Below, piece by piece: positions 1 through 6,656 of a DNA stretch of 64,000 nucleotides. Positions within the stretch are counted from its first letter, which is position 1, and every line of letters starts with the position of its first letter. Made by a program: the position numbers and the translations under genes. The DNA comes from CAVZYN01 sp963779515 (lineage in GTDB: Bacteria; Pseudomonadota; Alphaproteobacteria; Rhizobiales; Hyphomicrobiaceae): NCBI GenBank assembly GCA_963779515.1, contig CAVZYN010000004.1:124001-188000 (forward strand). Direction: 5' to 3'. A model generated the notes under the pieces. The model saw only the letters and a program-made list of their open reading frames with translations, was not told the origin of the DNA and ran no database searches.

Positions 1-1
1 G

Positions 2-109
2 CACCTGCTCAGCGGGTTGAATGTGCATGCGGGACAGATCACGCATCCGGCCGTTGCCGACGCGCTCGGCTTGAAGCTCTTGAACGCGAAGCAGGCGATT
101 GGCGGTTAA
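2..109 (+). CDS. ald: Alanine dehydrogenase, C-terminal fragment (partial)
   Basis: Open from the left edge of the window; only the last 35 codons are present, ending at a TAA. The visible peptide contains GLNVHAG followed by PAVADALGL, which resembles the extreme C-terminus of alanine dehydrogenases, where a GLN(V/T)-x-x-G-x-(V/I)-T segment is followed by an AVA-x-ALG helix. The family converts L-alanine to pyruvate and ammonia with NAD. The call rests on this short match alone, because the nucleotide-binding and catalytic parts lie outside the window. A related NAD-dependent dehydrogenase cannot be excluded. A hairpin follows within 25 bases, so it seems to be the last gene of its unit. Confidence 0.5.
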   Translation, partial: HLLSGLNVHAGQITHPAVADALGLKLLNAKQAIGG

Positions 110-132
110 TCCGGTTGATTAGGGCCCCATCG

Positions 133-162
133 ACGGCGCTGGATATCAAGATCCGGCGCCGT
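133..162 (+). terminator. Probable terminator after the alanine dehydrogenase-like gene
   Basis: Two 12-base arms (133-144 and 151-162) pair around a 6-base loop with a single G-U wobble. The RNA 3' of the stem has only a short run of T (ATGTCTTT), so it is a weak intrinsic terminator by sequence. It lies between the stop at 109 and the hisS start at 243. Confidence 0.5.
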
Positions 163-242
163 ATGTCTTTGAGTTGGCGTTGGGTTTGGCTATAAGGCGG
201 CAGATTCATGCGCCGTCCGGCGCGCCGAAAGCACCCAAGGTC

Positions 243-1849
243 ATGTCCAAAAACGAAAAATCGGGCCGTCCCGAAGCCCGCCTGCCGAAAGGGTTCCGCG
301 ACTATGCGGGGGAAGAGCTGCGCCAGACGACGCGCATGCTTGGTGTGATCCGCGAGGTCTATGAGCGCTACGGATATGAGCCGCTGGAGACGCCGGCATT
401 CGAGTACACGGACGCGCTCGGCAAATTCCTGCCGGATCAGGACCGCCCGAATGCGGGGGTGTTCTCGCTGCAGGACGAAGACGAGCAGTGGATGAGCCTG
501 CGCTACGACATGACTGCGCCGCTGGCGCGGTATGTCGCGGAAAACGCGCTGTCGTTGCCGAAGCCCTATCGCCGGTACACGATGGGGCCGGTGTGGCGCA
601 ACGAGAAGCCGGGGCCGGGGCGGTTCCGCCAGTTCATGCAATGCGACGCCGATACGGTCGGGACGGACAACGTCGCGGCGGATGCGGAAGCGTGCATGCT
701 GATGGCGGATGTGATCGAGGCGCTGGGGATGAAGCGCGGAGATTTACAAGGTCAAGGTCAACAATCGCAAAGATCTTGGATGGTGTGCTGGAAGCCTGCG
801 GGCATTGACCCGGCGAGCGAGGCCGACGCGGGCAGGCGGCTGACAGTTCTGCGCGCGATGGACAAGTTCGATCAAGTTCGGCACGTCGGGTGTAGCGCTG
901 TTGCTCGGTCACGGGCCGCAAGGACGAGAGCGGCGATTTCACCAAGGGCGCGGAATTGGCGCCGAGTACGATCGAGACGCTACTGTCAATTTCTGACACT
1001 GAGCTTCTGTCGATGCGCAGGTCAGGAGCAGTGGCGCTCTGTATAACCCGAAGATCAATACGGGCTCATCAGTGGAAAATTCGGTTCCTCGGACGCTTAC
1101 GTCGACGATCTCATACGTAATTATCACTACGCAGAGAGCGTGATGCAGGGACATACGCGAAATTCGATTGCTCGAGCGGGCTTGCAAGAGTTGGAAGAGA
1201 TTGGCAGCGTTGATTGCCGCAGCAGGGTACGGCGATGGGCGATCATCATCGATCCCTCCGTCGTGCGCGGGCTCGATTACTATACGGGGCCAGTGTTCGA
1301 GGCGGAGCTGACGTTCGAGACCAAGAACGAGGACGGCGAGATCGTGCGGTTCGGCTCGGTTGGCGGCGGCGGGCGTTATGACGATCTGGTCGCGCGGTTT
1401 ACGGGTGAGAAGGTGCCGGCGACGGGGTTCTCGCTCGGGCTGTCGCGATTGCAGGCGGCGCTGTCGATCGTCAACAAGACACGAGAGCGTGGCGGCAGGT
1501 CCCGTTGTCGTGCTGGTGATGGATAAGGCCGAGCTGCCGCGCTACCAGAAAATGGCGCAGGAGCTGCGCAACGCCGGTATCCGGGCGGAAATGTATCTCG
1601 GGACGTCGGGCATGAAGCCGCAGATGAAGTATGCCGATCGGCGCGGGTGCGCCGTGCGTTATCATTCAAGGCTCGGACGAGCGCGCCAAGGGCGAGGTGC
1701 AGATCAAGGATCTGATCGAGGGCGCCAAAGCCGCGGCGGCGATCAAGGACAACAAGGATTGGAAGGCGGCGCGGCCGGCGCAAGTGTCGGTGGCGGAGAG
1801 CGGCCTGGTCGCGGCCGTTCGCGAAATTCTCGCGCGGCACGGCGGGTAA
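243..1849 (+). pseudogene. hisS: Histidine-tRNA ligase (HisRS), broken by many frameshifts
   Basis: HisRS charges tRNA-His with histidine. The first 165 codons are intact and include RLPKGFRDY near the N-terminus, LRYDMTAPLARY (class II motif 2 entry) and GPVWRNEKPGPGRFRQF. After about 740 the frame is lost repeatedly. Extra single bases can be inferred near 743-745, 769-771, 800-802, 872, 913-915, 1203, 1490-1494 and 1645-1647, and a missing base near 1230. Putting the pieces together recovers YKVKVNN, a GRKDESGDFTKGAE segment, DPSVVRGLDYYTGPVFEAEL (the histidine-binding motif), VGGGGRYDDL and the C-terminal anticodon-binding domain ending ILARHGG. The stretch 985-1170 matches HisRS in no frame. 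Reconstructed length is about 530 residues. The start at 243 is the ATG in front of the conserved domain. HisRS is normally single-copy and essential, so sequence error is likelier than real decay. Confidence 0.85.
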
Positions 1850-1928
1850 TGATGTCGTTGTTCGCTGTCAGCTCAGTTTCAAATGAATGCGCTTTCGCCA
1901 TGCAATCGCTTCTCCAAAGGCTACTCGA

Positions 1929-2089
1929 ATTCCCCTCCCCAGCGGGGAGGGGTCAGGGGTGGGGAGAAGCAGCGGGAGCGATGCTGCGATCTGCGCGCGC
2001 GTGCAGCGAAGGATATGACGCTTATCTGATCTCAAGATCACGCCTAGACCCTCACCCCACCCCTACCCCTCCCCTGAGGGGAGGGGAAT
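1929..2089. repeat. Pair of inverted GC-rich palindromic elements between hisS and hisZ
   Basis: A segment at 1929-1966 reads CCCCTCCCC...GGGGAGGGG followed by a GGGGTGGGGAG tail. The segment at 2049-2089 is close to its reverse complement (CTCACCCCACCCC...CCCCTCCCC...GGGGAGGGG). Each copy holds its own short palindrome, so the two form nested hairpins. This looks like a REP-type extragenic palindrome pair of the kind common in Hyphomicrobiales. The downstream copy ends 25 bases before the hisZ start. Confidence 0.6.
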
Positions 2090-2114
2090 ACGTTCCATGC
2101 GGGGGCGCGGGATC

Positions 2115-3288
2115 ATGACGGCTGAAAGTGCACGCCGGTTCGAGGCGTTGGAAGCGCAGGCGCAGCGGCTGCTCGGCGTGTTCACGCGCGCGGGCTACGA
2201 GCACGTGGCGCCGGCGATCATTCAGCCAGCGAGCCACTTTCTCGATGTCATTGGCGAGGATTTGCGCGCGCGCACGTATGTGTTCACCGACCCGGAGGGC
2301 GAGGAGCTGTGCCTCAGGCCGGATCTGACGGTGCCGACATGCCGGCTGCATCTGGAACGGCATGGCGATGCGCTGACGCCGGCGCGGTATTGCTACAACG
2401 GTCCCGCATTCCGGTTTCAGCAGCGCGGGGCGCCGCCGGCGCATCCGAACGAATTCCGGCAGGCGGGGCTGGAGAATTTTGCCGCAGCCGATCGCGAGGC
2501 GGCGGAGGCGGAGACGCTCGGGCTGATGCTCGAGGCATTGCGCGCGGCGGGCGTGGAGGACGTGCGCATTCGTATCGGCGATCTCGGACTCTTTCATGCG
2601 CTGCTCGATGCGCTCGAGCTGCCGGCGCGCTGGCGGCGGCGGTTGCGGCATACGTTCGGGCGGCCCGAGGCGTTTCGTGCGGAGTTGAAGCGGCTGGTGA
2701 CGGATCCGGCCGCGATCGCGCGCGGGTTCCCTGCGGATCTGCTGGCGGCGCTCGATCCGTCGAAGCCGGCGGATGCCGAGGATGTCGTCGAGGCGCATCT
2801 CGCGTCTACGGGACGCGAGGTCGTCGGCACGCGGACGCTGGCGGAGCTGACGGAGAGTTTGCTCGGTGTTGTCGCCGATAGCCGGACGCCGGCGCTGGTG
2901 AGCGACAAGGCGCGTGTGATCGAAAGTTATTTCGCGATTGCGGGGCCGGCCGACGAGTGCGACGGCGCAGCTCGGCGCGTTGGGTGTCAACGGGCAGATG
3001 GCGGCGGCACGGGCGGCGTATGCGCGACGGCTCGATTTGATGACGGGACTGGGTGCCGATCCGCGGCAGATGGATTTTTCCGCCGAGTTCGGGCGCAACT
3101 TTGCCTACTACACGGGCTTCATGTTCGAGTTTGTCGCGCCCAACATGAGCGCTGCGAGCCCGTTGGGTGGCGGCGGACGCTATGATGATCTCATGAAAGC
3201 CGTCGGTGCGCCGGTGACCGTGCCGGCGGTTGGCGCGGCACTGCATACCGAGCGCGTGCTCGCTTGCCTCGATGGAGGCCGGTCATGA
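2115..3288 (+). CDS. hisZ: ATP phosphoribosyltransferase regulatory subunit HisZ (one frameshift)
   Basis: HisZ is a catalytically dead paralogue of HisRS that pairs with short HisG to catalyse and regulate the first step of histidine synthesis. The reading frame shows the HisRS-like core: LCLRPDLTVPTCRLHL, YCYNGPAFRFQ, EFRQAGLENF, and after the break YYTGFMFEF and LGGGGRYDDLM. A single extra base breaks the frame at the GGGG run 2940-2943; removing one G joins the two halves as FAIAGRPTSATAQLG. I chose the ATG at 2115 because the peptide from there, MTAESARRFEALEAQ, suits the family; an in-frame ATG at 2097 lies in the repeat. The stop overlaps the hisG start by ATGA, indicating coupled translation. 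HisG downstream is the short form, which needs HisZ. Confidence 0.87.
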
Positions 3289-4019
3289 GCGAGAAGCTCA
3301 TTCTGGGGCTGCCGTCGAAGGGGCGGCTGATGGAGCAGGCGCAAGAGCTGTTCGCCGCCGCCGGGCTCGCCGTCACCAAGACTGGCGCGCGCGGCTATCG
3401 CGGCGAGATCGCGGCGCTGCCGGATGTCGAGGTGCAGTTCGTGTCGTCGTCGGAGATCGCGCAACATTTGAAGACAGGGGCCGTGCACCTTGGCATCACC
3501 GGGGAAGACCTCGTGCGGGAGGCGATGGCAGACGCGGATCAGCGGCTGGCGTTTCGCCGCAAGCTCGGGTTTGGCCCGGCGGATGTGGTGGTCGCGGTGC
3601 CGGATTGGTGGATCGATGTGCGCGTGGTCGGCGATCTGGAGATCATGGCGATGACCTATCGCCGGGTGCATGGGCAGCGGGTGCGGGTCGCGACCAAGTA
3701 CATGAACCTGGCGCGGCGCTTCTTCGCCTCCAAGGGCGTTACAACCTATCGGCTGGTGGAAAGCCTCGGCGCGACCGAGGGGGCGCCGGCGGCGGGGGTC
3801 GCGGATCTGATCGTCGACATCACCACCACGGGGGCGACGCTGAAAGCCAATGGGCTGCGTATCCTGGACGACGGGGTGATCCTGAGGTCGGAGGCCAACC
3901 TGATATCGGCCAATGCTGCGGCGTGGAGTCCGCGCCTCAGAGCGGCCGAACAAGCGCTTTTGAGCCGTCTCGACGTCTTAACGCGGATTAAGGACCTCAC
4001 TGCGTTGGCGGACACGTGA
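3285..4019 (+). CDS. hisG: ATP phosphoribosyltransferase catalytic subunit, short form
   Basis: HisG condenses ATP with PRPP to give phosphoribosyl-ATP, the committed step of histidine biosynthesis. The 244-residue product has the family features: a start LILGLPSKGRL, LGITGEDLV in the first lobe, VATKYMNLARRFF, and the PRPP-binding loop ADLIVDITTTGATLKANGL. It lacks the C-terminal regulatory ACT-like domain of long HisG, so it is the short type that works in a hetero-octamer with HisZ, which lies directly upstream. The ATG at 3285 overlaps the hisZ stop by four bases (ATGA). Confidence 0.95.
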   Translation: MSEKLILGLPSKGRLMEQAQELFAAAGLAVTKTGARGYRGEIAALPDVEVQFVSSSEIAQHLKTGAVHLGITGEDLVREAMADADQRLAFRRKLGFGPADVVVAVPDWWIDVRVVGDLEIMAMTYRRVHGQRVRVATKYMNLARRFFASKGVTTYRLVESLGATEGAPAAGVADLIVDITTTGATLKANGLRILDDGVILRSEANLISANAAAWSPRLRAAEQALLSRLDVLTRIKDLTALADT

Positions 4020-4105
4020 TGGGGCGTGACAGGAGTTGAATTGCGCGGACGCGTGAAATCCGGTAGAGTTCAATCGTCCAAAGCCGCTCTTCCTCCGAGG
4101 ATTCC

Positions 4106-4612
4106 ATGACGTCGCCGAGACTTTCCCGCCGCACTGTCGGATTGTCGCTTGTTGCGTTGGCCGCTGCCGCCGGATGGCGGAGCGCTGCCGATGCGGCCGC
4201 ACCTGCCGGGACATTCGAGATCACCAAGACGGACGAAGAGTGGAAAAAGATCCTGACGGCGGAGCAGTACTATGTGCTGCGCAAGCACGGGACCGAGCGG
4301 GCGGGGACGTCGCCGCTCGACAAGATTTACGAGCCTGGACTGTATCATTGCGCCGGCTGCGATCTGCCGCTGTTCTCGTCCAAGACCAAGTACGACAGCA
4401 CGACCGGCTGGCCGAGCTTCTGGGACCCGCTGCCGAATGCACTCGGCATGACGACGGATCGCGCATGGGGCATGCTGCGGACCGAAGTGCATTGCAAGCG
4501 GTGCGGCGGGCATCAGGGCCACGTGTTCCCGGATGGCCCGAAGCCGACCGGTCAGCGCTATTGCATCAATGGCGTCGCGCTGAAATTCATGCCCGAGAAA
4601 AAAGCGTCCTAA
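4106..4612 (+). CDS. msrB: Peptide-methionine (R)-S-oxide reductase MsrB, exported
   Basis: MsrB reduces the R-epimer of methionine sulfoxide in proteins. The 168-residue product has an N-terminal SRRTVGLSLVALAAAA segment that looks like a twin-arginine (Tat) signal peptide, so the enzyme probably acts in the periplasm. The catalytic domain shows two zinc-binding CxxC pairs (CAGC and CKRC), the GWPSFW segment, GGHQGHVFPDGP and the catalytic cysteine in RYCINGVALKF. The TGA-terminated hisG ends 86 bases upstream. msrA follows 24 bases downstream in the same direction, so the two epimer-specific enzymes are likely co-transcribed. Confidence 0.95.
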   Translation: MTSPRLSRRTVGLSLVALAAAAGWRSAADAAAPAGTFEITKTDEEWKKILTAEQYYVLRKHGTERAGTSPLDKIYEPGLYHCAGCDLPLFSSKTKYDSTTGWPSFWDPLPNALGMTTDRAWGMLRTEVHCKRCGGHQGHVFPDGPKPTGQRYCINGVALKFMPEKKAS

Positions 4613-4636
4613 GACTACTTGAATTGTGAGACCACC

Positions 4637-5290
4637 ATGCGCCTTGCCCGGTTCTTTGTCGTGCCATCGGCCCTTCTGGTGGCGCTGGTTGCCGCCGTCC
4701 TGACGCTCGTCGCGCCGTCGCGCGCGCAGCAGCGCACGGACCTTGAAGTCGCGACGTTCGCTGGCGGATGCTTCTGGTGCGTCGAAGCTGATTTCGACAA
4801 GGTCGATGGCGTGATGTCGACGATCTCCGGCTTCATGGGCGGCGAGAAGAAGGACGTCAGCTACAAAGAAGTGACATCCGGTAAGGCGCCTGGCCATCTG
4901 GAAGTGGTGCAGATCACCTTCGATCCGAAAAAAGTCAGCTACGAACGCTTGCTGCACATCTTTTGGCGCACGATCGACCCGCTCGATGCAGGCGGGCAGT
5001 TCTGTGACCGTGGCGAGAGCTATATGACGGGGATTTTCGCGCACTCGGATGCGCAGCAGCAGGCGGCGGACGCAAGCAAGAGGGCGATTGCCGATGGCGG
5101 GCGGTTCAAGCAGCCGGTCGCGACGCTGATCCGGCCGGCGAGCCATTTCTCAAAGGCCGAAGCCTATCATCAGGATTTCTACAAGAAGGACCCCGGCCGG
5201 TATTTCAGCTATCGCGCGGGCTGTGGCCGCGACGAGCGGGTGAAGGCGCTGTGGGGTGCCGAAGCCGGCGGCGGCAAGGCGACGCAGTAA
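4637..5290 (+). CDS. msrA: Peptide-methionine (S)-S-oxide reductase MsrA, exported
   Basis: MsrA reduces the S-epimer of methionine sulfoxide. The 217-residue protein starts with a hydrophobic Sec-type signal (residues about 1-33, ending APSRAQ), then the catalytic motif GGCFWCVE near residue 44. Further family features are GFMGG, YEVVTSG-like YKEVTSGKAPGHLEVVQITFDP, DPLDAGGQFCDRGESY and HQDFYKKDP. The ATG at 4637 places the signal peptide at the N-terminus; an in-frame upstream codon at 4619 would put charged residues before it. With Tat-type MsrB upstream it forms a periplasmic protein-repair pair. Confidence 0.94.
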   Translation: MRLARFFVVPSALLVALVAAVLTLVAPSRAQQRTDLEVATFAGGCFWCVEADFDKVDGVMSTISGFMGGEKKDVSYKEVTSGKAPGHLEVVQITFDPKKVSYERLLHIFWRTIDPLDAGGQFCDRGESYMTGIFAHSDAQQQAADASKRAIADGGRFKQPVATLIRPASHFSKAEAYHQDFYKKDPGRYFSYRAGCGRDERVKALWGAEAGGGKATQ

Positions 5291-5316
5291 CGCTGTCGCG
5301 TCGTCACATGACTGGT

Positions 5317-5713
5317 TCATACGAGGTTTGTGCGCGGGGGCTTTTGCCGGGTGCGCTCTCCAACAAGCCGCCCCGCAACGTCGATGACCGCCCTTGGCGT
5401 CGATGGGAAGATCGAGGCTGAGCCTCGCGCGCCATGCGCCGCGGACGCAGAGCCAGCTGAAATATAGGCGAACGGAATGTTTCGCTCGACCAGCCAATGG
5501 GCAACGACGTCGGAGGTTTCGTCGGGCAGGGCGTCGTTCAAGAACGCCAAGTCGGGGATGATGAGCTTCAGCTTCGTCAGACGCCTCGGCGGCACTTGGA
5601 ACGATCACGCATAGGGTCACGCCCACGCCGACCAGTGCTTCGGTGATGCGGTTGAAGATCTTCGGGTCTGGCTCAATGAGCAGGACCATCTTGCGCGCGA
5701 GGCGGAGTTTCAT
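5317..5713 (-). CDS. Receiver-domain-like protein with degenerate phosphorylation site (frameshifted)
   Basis: This reads from 5713 as MKLRLARKMVLLIEPDPK, a response-regulator receiver start (hydrophobic beta strand then acidic residues). The frame is lost at the CCCC run (plus-strand GGGG 5554-5557). Removing one base gives HHPDLAFLNDALPDETSDVVAHWLVERNIPFAYIS. It aligns with the neighbouring gene at 5909-6346 (NTDLPDDTAAIVAYRLSEQKIPFA), so the two look like tandem paralogues. The residue where the phosphorylated Asp should stand is Asn (FLNDALP), and the conserved C-terminal Lys is absent. No output domain is present. The start could also be the ATG at 5746 or 5689. Function unknown; it may be a pseudo-receiver that binds partners without phosphorylation. 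Confidence 0.55.
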
Positions 5714-5816
5714 CGACGCTTTGAACCCAAAAAATGTGGGAAACATAAAATGCGGGTCTGCTGGTGACTGTTCGTGCGTCCCAATCCGAGGAGGTTACCG
5801 AAGGTGGGACTGTTTA

Positions 5817-5837
5817 TGCAAATAAGAATTATTCGCA
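5817..5837. promoter_or_regulatory. Candidate Fur-like operator (AT-rich palindrome)
   Basis: TGCAAATAA and TTATTCGCA face each other across three bases, matching at 8 of 9 positions when inverted. The AT-rich core AATAAGAATTATT resembles Fur/iron-box operators and stands out in GC-rich surroundings. It lies about 105 bases upstream of the start at 5713 of the minus-strand receiver gene. Binding by Fur, Mur or Irr is inference from resemblance only. Confidence 0.4.
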
Positions 5838-5908
5838 ATAAGAGGTAGCGCCAAGCCGCACACGAAGCGTCGAAGAACGTCGATGAGCGTAGGGCGAACG
5901 GTGAGACG

Positions 5909-6346
5909 TCAGACCGAGCGTGGCTTGAAAGCGATGATGTTGGGGGCCGTGAGCGTATCGGGTGCGGCTTGGACCGGCGGAATGAGGTGCTGCATCACCT
6001 CGAGCAACGCGTCGCGCGTGATGGGCCTGCGCAACACGGGAACAGCGACGCCGCGCGCGGAAATAGACCGGATTCCAGGCGCGGTGGTGCAAGCGAAGGG
6101 GATCTTCTGCTCACTCAGGCGGTAGGCGACGATGGCCGCTGTATCGTCCGGCAAGTCGGTGTTGACGATCGCGGCATCGACCGTATGCGCGCCGAGCTGG
6201 GCGACTGCTTCGGAGGCCGAGAATGCGACGAGGGGCGGGGAGGCTCCAGCGGCAGCCAAGGTATCGGCCATGGCGCGGGCGACATCCGGATCGGCGTCGA
6301 CGATCAGCAAGCGCTTGCCTGCGAGGGTCCCTATTGCAGTGTTCAT
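5909..6346 (-). CDS. Single-domain receiver-like protein with Asn at the phosphoacceptor position
   Basis: The 145-residue product begins with KRLLIVDADPDVARAMADTL, a typical receiver-domain beta1/alpha1 with its acidic cluster, and continues VDAAIVNTDLPDD and KIPFACTTAPG, then PVLRRPITRDALLEVMQHL at the end. By alignment to receivers of the form DLxLLDxxL, the phosphoacceptor Asp is Asn (IVNTDLP), and the conserved Lys before the final Pro is Arg. There is no output domain, only a short tail. I chose the ATG at 6346 because the receiver fold begins just after it; the frame is open further upstream to 6469. It lies upstream of and in the same direction as the paralogue ending at 5317. Confidence 0.62.
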   Translation of the reverse strand: MNTAIGTLAGKRLLIVDADPDVARAMADTLAAAGASPPLVAFSASEAVAQLGAHTVDAAIVNTDLPDDTAAIVAYRLSEQKIPFACTTAPGIRSISARGVAVPVLRRPITRDALLEVMQHLIPPVQAAPDTLTAPNIIAFKPRSV

Positions 6347-6603
6347 AGCGGCAACGTCGGTCCTTCGATCCAGCGACTGCGCATGGGGCGGCGTTGGCCG
6401 TGCGCACGCATTTGGCATGTAGCCAGAATGAGGCGTCGACGTCCTACTGACAATCGGACCAAATTCCAAAAATGATCAGACGTTGGGCTGATCCGCCGTC
6501 GCGAATAGCTTCAGTTTACTGGCGATTTGCACTGACCTCGATCGAAAGTCTAAGCAGGTATCGAGGGTATAAAGATCATTGGTTTGCGGCGGGCCGCGCT
6601 GGA

Positions 6604-6631
6604 AGGAGCGACCCCTGGCGGGCTCGCTCCT
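6604..6631 (-). terminator. Hairpin downstream of the EF-G-like gene
   Basis: Eight-base arms AGGAGCGA (6604-6611) and TCGCTCCT (6624-6631) pair perfectly with three further C-G pairs inside. It sits 25 bases after the stop of the minus-strand EF-G-like gene. There is no T-run, so transcript-end protection is as likely as termination. The rest of 6347-6656 holds no gene I can support. Confidence 0.4.
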
Positions 6632-6656
6632 GGTCTCAGACGACCCATTACGGCGC

